DNA of 64,000 nucleotides, taken from NCBI RefSeq assembly GCF_032164335.1, contig NZ_CP134152.1, positions 2,542,001 through 2,606,000 on the forward strand, read 5' to 3'. The first letter of the stretch is position 1. Every line of letters starts with the position of its first letter. A program made the translations under genes and the position numbers. This document shows positions 8,666-17,258 of this stretch, piece after piece. This DNA is from Winslowiella toletana. GTDB lineage: Bacteria; Pseudomonadota; Gammaproteobacteria; Enterobacterales; Enterobacteriaceae. The notes beneath the pieces are model-generated. The model saw nothing but the letters and a program-made list of their open reading frames with translations. It searched no databases and was not told where the DNA came from.

Positions 8666-9062
8666 CGTCACTCCTCAGCATACGGCGGCGGTAATAAGCT
8701 TAAAATGAAAAAAATAGACCTTCTGGCGGGATGCGACAAGCCCTTTTCACCTTCGCAACAGGTAATAGATGTTCCAACGTCCGGCAGGTTGCGGGCAAAC
8801 TGGATGGCAATCAGATCATGCCAATTGATAAGAAAATCTTAATTGATGGTTAAGCCGGTGATTATAAGGTTTTATTTCACCTGAAATTTACATCTGGCTG
8901 AATAATGTTATCCGGGCGCGCGCCCCAACAACCCTCTGATTTATTCAAAAAAGCTAAAACGGCAAGAAATTAATCGGCATTAATTTCAAAAAAAACACAC
9001 ATTTCGAAAATCGTTGTTATAATTAAATTCGAATTCACAAATGTATAAATGAGGATAGTTAA
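8666..9062. promoter_or_regulatory. AT-rich intergenic region with hdeA promoter and a perfect inverted repeat
   Basis: This 397-nt gap holds no supportable gene. GAAATTAAT-CGGC-ATTAATTTC at 8966-8987 is a perfect 9-bp dyad. A TATAAT -10 candidate lies at 9018-9023 without a good -35, as expected of an activated or sigma-S promoter. The dyad is centred about 50 bp upstream of the likely transcription start, a typical activator or silencer position. GAGGA precedes the hdeA ATG by about 8 nt. Confidence 0.5.
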
Positions 9063-9377
9063 ATGAAAAAATTATCAGGAATCATTCTTGTCGGTTCATT
9101 ATTAATCCCCGCCATTGGATCCGCAGCAACCCACTCAACCCCAGTTAATAAGTGGACTTGTGAAGACTTTCTTGCTCTCGACGCTTCATTCCAGCCAACA
9201 GCAGTAGGATTTGCAGAAGCACTGAACAGCAAAGATAAACCTGAAGATGCCGTTCTTGATGTAGACGGTATTGAAACTGTCACTCCTGCTGTAATCCAGG
9301 CGTGCACCGCAGATAAGAGCGCCAGCTTCAAAACTAAAGTTGATGATGAGTGGAAAAAAGTCAAAAAACATCTTTAA
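9063..9377 (+). CDS. hdeA: Periplasmic acid-stress chaperone HdeA
   Basis: A 104-residue precursor. A signal peptide (about residues 1-22, ending 'IGSAA') is followed by the HdeA domain: 'WTCEDFLALD', 'FQPTAVGFAEAL' and 'EDAVLDVDGIETVTPAV'. The two cysteines that form the HdeA disulfide are C33 and C81. HdeA is a small dimer that dissociates below about pH 3 and keeps periplasmic proteins soluble. In E. coli it is the first gene of hdeAB; here hdeB is on the opposite strand, so the operon is split. A strong terminator follows. The surroundings are AT-rich compared with the core genes, which suggests silencing by H-NS or acquisition by transfer. Confidence 0.95.
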   Translation: MKKLSGIILVGSLLIPAIGSAATHSTPVNKWTCEDFLALDASFQPTAVGFAEALNSKDKPEDAVLDVDGIETVTPAVIQACTADKSASFKTKVDDEWKKVKKHL

Positions 9378-9410
9378 TCAAACAACATCATTAGTCAATT
9401 AAAATTTTTT

Positions 9411-9448
9411 ACAGGAGTGATTTGCTATTGTCACTCCTGTCTGTTTTT
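9411..9448 (+). terminator. Rho-independent terminator of hdeA
   Basis: ACAGGAGTGA and TCACTCCTGT form a perfect 10-bp stem (9411-9420 / 9431-9440) with a 10-nt loop. A T-rich tail follows, 33 nt after the hdeA stop. Confidence 0.85.
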
Positions 9449-9806
9449 CCTCTTTTTCATATCATAACTCTATCAATTATTATTATCTGCCTGGTGATTT
9501 CATTTACAGCCGCGTGTAATAAATAATTTTTTAAATGCAAAAGGCCCACGATTAATGCCTGTCGTGAGCGATGAAGACTGGATTTATGGATGTAGTGAAA
9601 ATAACGTGCCGCACTCTTATCTGACTAAAACGCCCTCGCTCATACCACGTCCTTTACAGCCTCTGATAAACAAACTCTTCAGCATATTATGTTTTGGCTG
9701 ACAATATCTCAGCAAGCTAATGACCACATAAGTACGGCCCCTGTCCGTGGGGCCGTGCATTAAAGGCTTAAACATCGACTAAGCGATAAAACCCGGACTT
9801 ACACGA
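9449..9806. other. Non-coding gap between convergent hdeA and hdeB
   Basis: No supportable gene. The only marked structure is ACGGCCCC-N7-GGGGCCGT (9734-9756), a perfect 8-bp GC-rich dyad 51 nt beyond the hdeB stop. It probably ends hdeB transcripts, although no T-run follows it on the minus strand. Confidence 0.4.
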
Positions 9807-10127
9807 TTAATGCACCACCAGGTCCTGGAGTTTGTTTCTGAACTCATACACGGGTTTTTCTTTATTTTTTTCACAAAAATCAACAATCTGAGGGACGCTG
9901 ACGTTAACTTTCTCTTTCAAAGAGACCGTATCACCGCCCTTGTAAGTGGTTTTGTCGCTCAGCATCCAGAAAGCTACCGGAGCCATGGCTTTAGGATTCA
10001 GGTTAACAAACTCGTCGCATTTCATATCTTCAGGAGTCCGCTCAGCAGCCTGAACGCTTGTCACTGACAGCAATAATAAACCTACAGCGAATACGATTTT
10101 TCCTGACACTGATTTTGTAGCCTTCAT
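9807..10127 (-). CDS. hdeB: Periplasmic acid-stress chaperone HdeB
   Basis: A 106-residue precursor with signal peptide to about residue 27 ('SVQAA'). The domain carries 'DMKCDEFVNLNPKAMAPVAFWML' in two conserved blocks, 'TYKGGDTV' and 'VPQIVDFCEKN'; the disulfide pair is C37/C85. The 'NLNPKAM.PVA.WML' block separates HdeB from HdeA. HdeB is a periplasmic chaperone acting at milder acidity (pH 4-5) than HdeA. The start has GAGGTG about 6 nt upstream. It faces hdeA tail to tail with a 429-nt gap, so the two chaperones have separate promoters here, unlike the E. coli hdeAB operon. Confidence 0.92.
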   Translation of the reverse strand: MKATKSVSGKIVFAVGLLLLSVTSVQAAERTPEDMKCDEFVNLNPKAMAPVAFWMLSDKTTYKGGDTVSLKEKVNVSVPQIVDFCEKNKEKPVYEFRNKLQDLVVH

Positions 10128-11024
10128 ACAACACCTCTCTTTTCTGTCATAAAACTACGTTAATAACGGGTTATTCTTCGATTGCTCGTTTTTTAAAATT
10201 GAAATTTAACTGATCCCGGATGACCGGTTTATTACGTTAATCTATTTCTCTGCGACGGCGATTTTTCTTCAACTCTTACGGCAGGTTCACGCGGCGCACT
10301 TTAGTTCAGAATGCATCGAGGTAAGTATGTTAGTGATTATATTTTACCTGCGAGCCTGATTACGGGATGATAAAAATCATCATCGCTTGATAATTGATAA
10401 AGCAATGCCATATTCTTATGAAATTGCGCCGCTGGCAATATTTTACCCACCAGATCTTTACATTCGTTTATAAAACATTGAGGATTTACGCCCGGCATTC
10501 GAATCAGGCATTCAACAATATCAACAGACAAGACGCTTTATAGCGATAGATCTCCCGGCTGCCATTGAATTAGAGTATGCTTAAGCCTGCTTACCTGGTT
10601 CAGCGTAAATTGCACAAAATCGTCATATCTGCACCCAATAAGCTACACCTGATAAATGACACTCATATTACTTCACACCGTATTAACACTTGAGAGCATT
10701 GGGGTTTATCAGCAATAACATTACAGTAATCACTTATGCGTACCCTACCCTCTTTGAATCAGGAATGAATATTAAAACCTGGCGACTGGCAGCTAAACTT
10801 AAGATAGTCTCTAATGACATATTTGCAATATTAAATCGCCTGAAAAGAGATAGTAGTCTCAATATGGAGAACAAAAGCCTGAGCTTTACTGTCATATAGC
10901 AGTGCCATAAATGGTTAATTTTATTATTAAAGAAGGGAATTTTTGAGCGGGTGTTTTGGCAGGAATATGATAAAAATTATTTATGCAAGGCCACCCTGAG
11001 GTGGCCGGAAAAGTATCAGAATAA
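10128..11024. other. AT-rich gene-poor stretch upstream of hdeB
   Basis: About 900 nt with low GC and no ORF that I can support. Two short frames (10337-10531 minus; 10690-10899 plus) start with TTG, lack ribosome-binding sites and resemble nothing I recognise. The hdeB promoter must lie in the left part. A GGCCACC-CTGA-GGTGGCC hairpin at 10989-11006 ends the gene at 11025. The stretch may be a decayed accessory region. Confidence 0.4.
10989..11006 (-). terminator. Hairpin downstream of the small basic protein gene
   Basis: GGCCACC-CTGA-GGTGGCC, a perfect 7-bp stem 18 nt beyond the stop at 11025, followed on the minus strand by an AT-rich rather than pure T tail. Confidence 0.55.
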
Positions 11025-11315
11025 TTAGCGGCGGCGCGTCGCCAGATTGACCGAGGCAGACCAGTTAAAGTCACCCACTTCACTGGCGCTGAGATTTTTT
11101 GCCCGGGTTTTACGCGGCGTTTTCGCTGGCGTGGCTTTTTCTTTTGCCAACCGCGCTTTCATTACCAGACGTTTGGCTTCCTTAGTAAACTCCTTCAGTT
11201 GCTTCTCACCCGGCGTTTGGCCCGATTTAGCAATCAGAGTTTTAACTTGCTGATCGATAGCGATTTTTTCGTTGTCTGTAAACGCATCAATCGATATTTC
11301 CTTTTCATTTTTCAT
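11025..11315 (-). CDS. Small uncharacterised basic protein
   Basis: A 96-residue protein that I do not recognise. The N-terminal half is acidic and helical ('ISIDAFTDNEKIAIDQQV'). The middle is Lys/Glu-rich ('TKEAKRLVMKARLAKEK'), and a KTPRKTRAK-type basic stretch precedes a C-terminal 'GDFNWSASV'. I saw no signal peptide or membrane segment. The ATG at 11315 was chosen because GGAG lies 7 nt upstream; an in-frame ATG at 11363 has no such site. A hairpin follows the stop. The basic tail could bind nucleic acid; that is speculation. It lies between the AT-rich hde island and ogt. Confidence 0.65.
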   Translation of the reverse strand: MKNEKEISIDAFTDNEKIAIDQQVKTLIAKSGQTPGEKQLKEFTKEAKRLVMKARLAKEKATPAKTPRKTRAKNLSASEVGDFNWSASVNLATRRR

Positions 11316-11563
11316 TCTGCTGCTCCGCCAGAAATCACTGTAACAAGTATGGAGGTTGTCCATACGGGGTTGCCAGTCACATCACAGACTGGCAAATCTT
11401 TGCACTGTCGCTAACATAACTCTGTTGCCGATCGGTTGCTATGACTTCCGCGACATTTAATCCTTGTCGCAACGACCCGCATGCTGTGAGGAATTTGCAG
11501 CATAAATTCACTAACGATGCCCAAGCGGGCAGATCGCCTGGAATGGATAACCGTTCGAAAATC

Positions 11564-12079
11564 ATGATGACATTACTGGAAGACACTATCCCGACCCCAC
11601 TTGGACAGCTGACCATCATCAGTGATGAACAGCAAAACCTGCGCGCCGTCGAATGGCAAGAGTACCGGGATCGTATGCGGCGCCTGCTGAATATTCATTA
11701 CGGCACGCAAGGTTTTCGTCTGCGCCAGCTGGAGAACGCGGGTGGCCTCAGCGCTCAACTTACCCGCTATTTTGACGGCGACCTTACCGTGATTCGTCAG
11801 CTGGCGGTGGCGACGAATGGCACTGATTTTCAGCGCTCAGTATGGAATATGCTACGTGAGATCCCCTGTGGCAGCGTATTGCGCTATGGCGAAATGGCGG
11901 CCATGCTGGGCCGGGCTGGCGCGGCCCGGGCAGTTGGAGCAGCGAATGGCTCTAACCCGATTAGTATCGTCGTGCCCTGCCATCGGGTCATCGGTGCAAA
12001 CGGCACCCTGACCGGTTATGCCGGCGGAGTACAGCGTAAACAGTGGTTGCTGAAGCATGAAGGTTATTTGCTGCTGTAG
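11564..12079 (+). CDS. ogt: O6-methylguanine-DNA methyltransferase Ogt
   Basis: 171 residues, the same length as E. coli Ogt and alignable from '[11 protein letters not shown]' to 'HEGYLLL'. The active-site motif 'VVPCHRVIG' places the methyl-accepting cysteine at C139. '[15 protein letters not shown]' and '[11 protein letters not shown]' complete the MGMT fold. Ogt removes alkyl groups from O6-alkylguanine and O4-alkylthymine in a suicide reaction and is constitutive in E. coli. The start at 11564 follows alignment with E. coli; upstream in-frame ATGs would add about 40 unrelated residues. It precedes fnr, as in E. coli, where the two are neighbours. Confidence 0.93.
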   Translation: MMTLLEDTIPTPLGQLTIISDEQQNLRAVEWQEYRDRMRRLLNIHYGTQGFRLRQLENAGGLSAQLTRYFDGDLTVIRQLAVATNGTDFQRSVWNMLREIPCGSVLRYGEMAAMLGRAGAARAVGAANGSNPISIVVPCHRVIGANGTLTGYAGGVQRKQWLLKHEGYLLL

Positions 12080-12340
12080 CTTATTTGCGGCGCATTTGGA
12101 CAACAATTGACGCGTGGGTTAACGCTGTCTGACGGGGTAAGCCAACCAGTACAAGCCGCCAGAAACAGACAGAAAGGCAGAGATAAGGACTATCCAGCAG
12201 CAACAATGCTGGATAAAACGTCGCGATGTGAAAATAGTCTAGTTTTTTCAACGGGATGTGAATGGATGCTCGCATCCCTAATCTTTATGTGCCCTAAACT
12301 GCTCAGATGAGTTTCTTTTTGTAACTCAAGAATGTTAAAA

Positions 12341-12354
12341 TTGACCGCAATCAA
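12341..12354 (+). promoter_or_regulatory. FNR box in the fnr promoter
   Basis: TTGACCGCAATCAA matches the FNR consensus TTGAT-N4-ATCAA with one mismatch, 20 nt before the fnr ATG. Its position close to the start fits anaerobic negative autoregulation, as known for E. coli fnr. Confidence 0.7.
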
Positions 12355-12374
12355 TTATCGTCAGAGCGTATATT

Positions 12375-13118
12375 ATGATTCCAGAAAAACGCGTTGTTCG
12401 TCGAATCCAATCTGGTGGCTGTGCGATTCACTGTCAGGATTGCAGCATCAGCCAGCTTTGTATCCCGTTCACGCTCAATGAACACGAGCTGGATCAGTTA
12501 GACAACATCATTGAACGCAAAAAACCCATTCAGAAAAGTCAGACGCTGTTTAAAGCGGGAGATGAACTGAAATCTCTCTACGCCATTCGTTCCGGTACGA
12601 TCAAAAGCTATACCATTACTGAACAAGGCGATGAGCAAATTACCGGCTTCCATCTTGCCGGAGATTTAGTCGGCTTTGACGCCATCAGTTCTGCCCACCA
12701 TCCAAGCTTTGCCCAGGCGCTGGAAACTTCCATGGTGTGCGAAATTCCTTTTGAAACTCTTGATGACCTCTCCGGCAAAATGCCCAGCCTGCGTCAACAG
12801 ATGATGCGTCTGATGAGCGGTGAAATCAAAGGCGATCAGGATATGATCCTGCTGCTGTCAAAGAAAAATGCCGAAGAGCGTCTGGCGGCGTTTATCTGGA
12901 ACCTGTCGCGTCGTTTTGGCCAGCGCGGCTTCTCACAGCGTGAGTTTCGCCTGACCATGACCCGTGGCGATATCGGTAACTATCTGGGTTTAACCGTTGA
13001 AACTATCAGCCGTTTACTCGGCCGTTTCCAGAAAAGCGGAATGCTGGCGGTTAAAGGCAAATATATCACCATTGAGAATCACGACCTGCTTTCAGAGCTT
13101 GCCGGTCAGAGTCACTGA
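12375..13118 (+). CDS. fnr: FNR, oxygen-sensing global transcription regulator
   Basis: 247 residues, near-identical by recall to E. coli FNR except at the C-terminus. The iron-sulfur cysteines are visible: C20, C23 and C29 within '[16 protein letters not shown]', and the fourth in '[10 protein letters not shown]' (about C122). A cyclic-nucleotide-binding-like beta roll and a dimerisation helix ('[16 protein letters not shown]') are followed by the HTH '[20 protein letters not shown]', whose recognition helix carries the E-S-R residues that read the FNR box. It binds [4Fe-4S] under anoxia, activating anaerobic and repressing aerobic genes. Plausible targets here include its own promoter; an effect on ldhA or the pyruvate:flavodoxin oxidoreductase gene is only inferred. 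Confidence 0.97.
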   Translation: MIPEKRVVRRIQSGGCAIHCQDCSISQLCIPFTLNEHELDQLDNIIERKKPIQKSQTLFKAGDELKSLYAIRSGTIKSYTITEQGDEQITGFHLAGDLVGFDAISSAHHPSFAQALETSMVCEIPFETLDDLSGKMPSLRQQMMRLMSGEIKGDQDMILLLSKKNAEERLAAFIWNLSRRFGQRGFSQREFRLTMTRGDIGNYLGLTVETISRLLGRFQKSGMLAVKGKYITIENHDLLSELAGQSH

Positions 13119-13133
13119 TTGCTGTAAGCTTAC

Positions 13134-13175
13134 GCCGGATCAATATTTGTTATTTTATTGATCCGGCTACAACTT
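13134..13175 (+). terminator. Rho-independent terminator of fnr
   Basis: GCCGGATCAATA and its exact complement form a 12-bp stem (13134-13145 / 13156-13167) with a 10-nt loop, then TACAACTTTTTT. Confidence 0.85.
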
Positions 13176-13245
13176 TTTTGCTTCTTCCCTGCACGCTATT
13201 GGGCTATCTTTAATCTGACACCTCGTCGTGTAAGGAGACCCCAGT

Positions 13246-14196
13246 ATGGTTAAGTATCAAAACATCCTTGTAGCGATCGATCCTCAACAGGATGACCAGC
13301 CTGCGCTGCGCCGTGCGGTGTATCTCAATCAACAGATTGGCGGCAAAATCAAAGCCTTCCTGCCTATTTATGATTTCTCCTACGAAATGACTACCCTGCT
13401 GTCGCCAGACGAACGCACCAATATGCGTAAAGGCGTCATCAGTCAGCGTACCGAATGGATTCGTGAACAGGCTAATGCTTATCTTGAAGCCGGCGTCGAC
13501 ATCGAGATAAAAGTGGTCTGGCATAATCGTCCGTTTGAAGCCATTATCCAGGAAGTGCTGACGAGCAAACACGATCTGGTACTGAAAATGGCCCATCAAC
13601 ACGATCGGCTGGAAGCGGTGATTTTCACCCCAACTGACTGGCATCTGTTACGCAAATGTCCAAGCCCGGTATGGATGGTAAAGGATCAGCCATGGCCTGA
13701 GGGAGGTAAAGCGCTGGTAGCGGTCAATTTAGCCAGTGAAGAGCCGCATCACGATTTGCTCAATCAAAAACTGGTAAAAGAAACCCGCGAACTGGCGGAT
13801 ATGGTTAACCACACCGAGGTCCATCTGGTGGGTGCATATCCGGTTACGCCTATTAATATTGCCATCGAACTGCCCGATTTTGATCCCAGCGTGTATAACG
13901 ACGCAATTCGTGGGCAGCACCTGGTGGCAATGAAAGCCCTGCGGCAAAAATTTGCTATGGATGAAAGATTCACCCACGTCGAAAAAGGGTTACCGGAAGA
14001 GGTTATTCCCGATCTGGCTGAACATCTGGATGCCGGTATAGTGGTGCTGGGAACCATCGGGCGCACCGGCATTTCTGCGGCCTTTTTAGGCAACACCGCA
14101 GAGCAGGTTATCGACCACTTGCGCTGTGATCTGCTGGTGATTAAACCAGATGGTTTTGCTACCCCAGTCGAACTGGATGATGATGAGGATGATTAA
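13246..14196 (+). CDS. uspE: Universal stress protein E
   Basis: 316 residues, the same length as E. coli UspE, with two tandem Usp domains (about 1-150 and 155-305). Signature stretches include '[19 protein letters not shown]', '[19 protein letters not shown]' in domain 1 and '[20 protein letters not shown]' in domain 2. The tail is acidic ('ELDDDEDD'). UspE is induced by growth arrest and contributes to DNA-damage resistance, motility and aggregation in E. coli. It is the downstream neighbour of fnr, as in E. coli, but separated by a terminator. AAGGAG precedes the ATG by about 8 nt. Confidence 0.95.
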   Translation: MVKYQNILVAIDPQQDDQPALRRAVYLNQQIGGKIKAFLPIYDFSYEMTTLLSPDERTNMRKGVISQRTEWIREQANAYLEAGVDIEIKVVWHNRPFEAIIQEVLTSKHDLVLKMAHQHDRLEAVIFTPTDWHLLRKCPSPVWMVKDQPWPEGGKALVAVNLASEEPHHDLLNQKLVKETRELADMVNHTEVHLVGAYPVTPINIAIELPDFDPSVYNDAIRGQHLVAMKALRQKFAMDERFTHVEKGLPEEVIPDLAEHLDAGIVVLGTIGRTGISAAFLGNTAEQVIDHLRCDLLVIKPDGFATPVELDDDEDD

Positions 14197-14580
14197 GGCA
14201 AAAGCGGCCTGAATCAATCCCTCGGGTAATAAAATCTAAAAACAAAAAACCGGTAAGAGATAAAGTCTCAGCCGGTTTTTTATTACCAGTAAAAATAAAC
14301 GCTTTATTTATTCTGAAATACCCTTACGGAATGTCCCGATAAATTTTATCCCTTCATCGCCTACTCGCCTCTCTTTACCCTTGATTTATAATCATTTTTT
14401 TATGCCAGCAGCGCAATAGTTAAATTATTTGAATATTTATTGGTGCATTCAGCTTAGTGAGACTAATCTTACAAAGGCTGATAAAGGTCAGATGAAATGC
14501 AACTCAGTTAAGTGTGCTATCGCACCTTTTCTTTGCTGTTTTATGAAAAGTAAACTTCGGCGATAAATGGAGATATCCTC
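14197..14580. terminator. uspE terminator and AT-rich promoter region
   Basis: An imperfect hairpin with AAAACCGG and CCGGTTTTTT arms and GAGA/TCTC inner pairing (about 14245-14283) ends in TTTTTTATT and terminates uspE. The remaining roughly 300 nt is AT-rich, holds no gene, and must contain the promoter of the membrane protein at 14581. Confidence 0.75.
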
Positions 14581-15597
14581 ATGAATGAAAACTCAGCTAA
14601 CGTGACTGGAAATTACAATGATAATTTAGTTGCACCGGTCAGAGGCACACCATTAAAACGTATTTCCTGGAGCGCCATTTTTGCTGGCGTCATTATTTCA
14701 ATGGTGGTTTATCTTTTACTGGCGATTCTGGGCACCGCTATCGGTGCCAGTACCATTGATCCCCTGAAAGAGCAAAATCCGCTGGATGGTATAGGGACCG
14801 GAGCGGCAATCTGGACCGGCGCCAGTATGCTGATTTCCATCGCTGCCGGTGCATACGCCAGCGGACGCCTTGCACAGCGTGAAGGCGCGCTGCATGGTCT
14901 GCTGATGTTTGGCGTTAACACGCTGATCTGCACCTGGTTCCTGATTGTGGTGGTGAATAATACCTTGACCGGCGCTGGCAACATCATCGGTTCAGGCTTA
15001 CAGACGCTGGGCAGTGGAATTTCAGCCATTGCGCCACCGGCCACCCAGATGGTTAAAGATAAACTGGCAGAAAATAATATTAACCTCGACAGCTTACAAA
15101 ATGAGCTTGAAACGACTTTACGCCAGAGCGGTAAAGCCGAGTTACAGCCGGAGAATCTGGAAAATAAAGCACAGAATGAAGTGAATAATGCGCAAAATCA
15201 GGCATCAGCTACGGCCAATGCGCCGCAAAATGCTGATACCGATCTTGCAGGATTTATTCGTGGGCTGATTGATCGCAATGAAAGTACATTCCAGGCCGCC
15301 GACCGTGATGCGCTGAAAAATATTATTAAAGCGCGTACCGGTAAAAGTGACCAGGAAGTTGAGCAGATGGTTGACCAGGCTGAACAAAGTTATCAGCAGG
15401 CACGAGCTAAATATGAAGAACTGAAACAGCAAGCTGAGCAAAAAGCGCGTGAAGCCGGTGAGAAAGCCGCCGCCGCCACCGCTAAAGCAAGCTGGTTCGC
15501 CTTCTTTATGTTGATTGTTGAAGCCGTACTGGCTGGTGCAATGGGTATGCTGGGTCGCCGCACACAGCCGCATCCATTAGCTCATCATCAGCGTTAG
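14581..15597 (+). CDS. Membrane protein with long coiled-coil insert, uncharacterised
   Basis: 338 residues. Three hydrophobic segments (about 30-56, 71-93, 105-126) are followed by a hydrophilic helical region (about 155-300) very rich in Gln, Glu, Ala and Lys, then a fourth segment (about 303-325) and a His-containing tail. The second half of the helical region ('QARAKYEELKQQAEQKAREA') looks like a coiled coil. The coiled-coil region would lie between TM3 and TM4. I do not recognise a named E. coli counterpart; 'CAP-Gly-like' or general-stress membrane proteins in related genera may be homologous. The gene is monocistronic, with its own terminator. Confidence 0.75.
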   Translation: MNENSANVTGNYNDNLVAPVRGTPLKRISWSAIFAGVIISMVVYLLLAILGTAIGASTIDPLKEQNPLDGIGTGAAIWTGASMLISIAAGAYASGRLAQREGALHGLLMFGVNTLICTWFLIVVVNNTLTGAGNIIGSGLQTLGSGISAIAPPATQMVKDKLAENNINLDSLQNELETTLRQSGKAELQPENLENKAQNEVNNAQNQASATANAPQNADTDLAGFIRGLIDRNESTFQAADRDALKNIIKARTGKSDQEVEQMVDQAEQSYQQARAKYEELKQQAEQKAREAGEKAAAATAKASWFAFFMLIVEAVLAGAMGMLGRRTQPHPLAHHQR

Positions 15598-15612
15598 TAG
15601 CCGATAGATCTG

Positions 15613-15647
15613 ACGGGCCCACAGACCACTGTGGGCCCGTTTTTTTT
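15613..15647 (+). terminator. Strong Rho-independent terminator
   Basis: ACGGGCCCACAG-ACCA-CTGTGGGCCCGT, a perfect 12-bp stem with a 4-nt loop followed by eight Ts, 15 nt after the preceding stop. Confidence 0.95.
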
Positions 15648-15826
15648 GACCTGACAACTTAATGCAGCAACTGCGCACGATTGATAATCCCCTTCCCCTG
15701 ATTTTTTTCCACCACCGAACCGCTAACCTGATATCAGCAATCACAAAATTCATAAGTTGGGAGATCGACAGAGGATATTTACCGCGGTGAGCATGGCACA
15801 ATGACCTATTGCTCGGGCAAATATTA

Positions 15827-15852
15827 GCCCCTCCCAAACCACAAGAGGGGCC
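15827..15852 (-). terminator. Hairpin downstream of pntB
   Basis: GCCCCTC-N11-GAGGGGC, a perfect 7-bp stem 7 nt beyond the pntB stop, followed on the minus strand by TAATATTT. Confidence 0.6.
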
Positions 15853-15858
15853 AAATTA

Positions 15859-17247
15859 TTACAGCGCTTTCAGAATGGCTTCCACGCTGGCTTTGGCATC
15901 ACCAAATAACATCTGGGTGTTGTCTTTGAAGAACAGCGGGTTCTGCACCCCGGCGTAGCCGGTATTCATTGAACGCTTAAACACCACCACATTCTGCGCT
16001 TTCCACACTTCCAGCACCGGCATTCCGGCGATTGGGCTGCGAGGATCTTCCTGTGCCGCAGGGTTAACGGTGTCATTCGCCCCAATCACCAGTACGGTAT
16101 CGGTATCTGCGAAATCGTCGTTGATCTCATCCATTTCCAGCACCACGTCATACGGCACGCGCGCTTCAGCCAGCAGCACGTTCATATGGCCCGGCAGACG
16201 CCCGGCAACCGGATGAATACCGAAACGCACCTTCACACCGCGAGCGCGCAGCTTCTCGGTGATCTCTGCCACCGGATACTGCGCCTGCGCCACCGCCATA
16301 CCGTAGCCTGGGGTAATAATCACTGATGAGGAGTTTTTCAGCATTTCTGCCGTCTCTTCCGCACTGATTTCACGATGCTCTCCAGCCTCTTCCGTTTCAC
16401 CCGTCGAGCTGCTGTCCGTACCGAAGCCACCAGCAATCACGCTGATAAATGAGCGGTTCATCGCCTTACACATAATGTAAGAGAGAATTGCACCGGAGGA
16501 ACCGACCAGCGCACCGGTCACGATCAGCAGATCGTTGCTCAGCATAAAGCCTGCCGCCGCAGCTGCCCAACCGGAATAAGAGTTAAGCATCGATACCACT
16601 ACCGGCATATCAGCACCGCCGATAGAAGCCACCAGGTGCCAGCCAAATGCCAGCGCAATAATGGTCATGATCAACAGCGCGAAGACCTGCACGCCGACAC
16701 TGTCCGAGCGAACAAACATCAGCAGCAGCAGGAACGACACCACCAGCGCCAGCAGATTCAGCTTATGACGATGCGGCAGCATCAGCGGGCGTGATGAGAT
16801 TTTGCCGCGCAGTTTGCCAAACGCCACAATCGAGCCGGTGAAGGTCACCGCACCGATAAAGATGCCGAGAAACACTTCGGTCAGATGGATATTTTCCATC
16901 ACCGGCAGCAGGCCAGGCGCATGGTCGATGTAGCTGTTAAAACCAACCAATACCGCAGCAAGACCGACAAAGCTGTGCAGCACCGCCACCAGTTCTGGCA
17001 TCTCAGTCATCTCGACCTTTTTCGCCAGACGAATACCAATCGTGCCACCAATCACCATTGCGACCAGGATCCAGCCGACATTGCCGCTATCCGGTCCGAG
17101 AATGGTGGCAATCAGCGCGATAGCCATACCGCTCATGCCAAAAATATTGCCCCGCTTCGAGGTCTCATGCTTTGACAGCCCGGCAAGGCTGCAAATAAAC
17201 AGAATTGCGGCAACAATGTATGCTGCAGTCACTAATCCGCCAGACAT
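15859..17247 (-). CDS. pntB: NAD(P) transhydrogenase subunit beta
   Basis: 462 residues, the E. coli PntB length. The N-terminal two thirds form the membrane domain II (multiple TM helices, e.g. '[16 protein letters not shown]' and '[22 protein letters not shown]' blocks). The C-terminal domain III binds NADP(H), with '[13 protein letters not shown]', '[18 protein letters not shown]' and '[10 protein letters not shown]'. With PntA it couples proton entry to hydride transfer from NADH to NADP+, supplying NADPH. It starts 11 nt after pntA, so the two are co-transcribed. Confidence 0.97.
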   Translation of the reverse strand: MSGGLVTAAYIVAAILFICSLAGLSKHETSKRGNIFGMSGMAIALIATILGPDSGNVGWILVAMVIGGTIGIRLAKKVEMTEMPELVAVLHSFVGLAAVLVGFNSYIDHAPGLLPVMENIHLTEVFLGIFIGAVTFTGSIVAFGKLRGKISSRPLMLPHRHKLNLLALVVSFLLLLMFVRSDSVGVQVFALLIMTIIALAFGWHLVASIGGADMPVVVSMLNSYSGWAAAAAGFMLSNDLLIVTGALVGSSGAILSYIMCKAMNRSFISVIAGGFGTDSSSTGETEEAGEHREISAEETAEMLKNSSSVIITPGYGMAVAQAQYPVAEITEKLRARGVKVRFGIHPVAGRLPGHMNVLLAEARVPYDVVLEMDEINDDFADTDTVLVIGANDTVNPAAQEDPRSPIAGMPVLEVWKAQNVVVFKRSMNTGYAGVQNPLFFKDNTQMLFGDAKASVEAILKAL

Positions 17248-17258
17248 ATTGTTAGTCC

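Noticed and set aside
10337..10531. 64-residue minus-strand frame in the AT-rich island
   Set aside because: TTG start, no ribosome-binding site within range, no recognisable family; chance frames of this size are expected in 900 nt.
10690..10899. 69-residue plus-strand frame upstream of the small basic gene
   Set aside because: TTG start and no ribosome-binding site; its internal ATG at about 10765 is too close to the only GGA. No family recognised.
12107..12310. 67-residue frame between ogt and fnr
   Set aside because: No start signal or family; the interval is the fnr promoter region.
13729..13977. Antisense frames within uspE and many similar antisense ORFs in hrpA, rstB and tyrR
   Set aside because: They are mirror frames of well-supported conserved genes in moderately GC-rich DNA.
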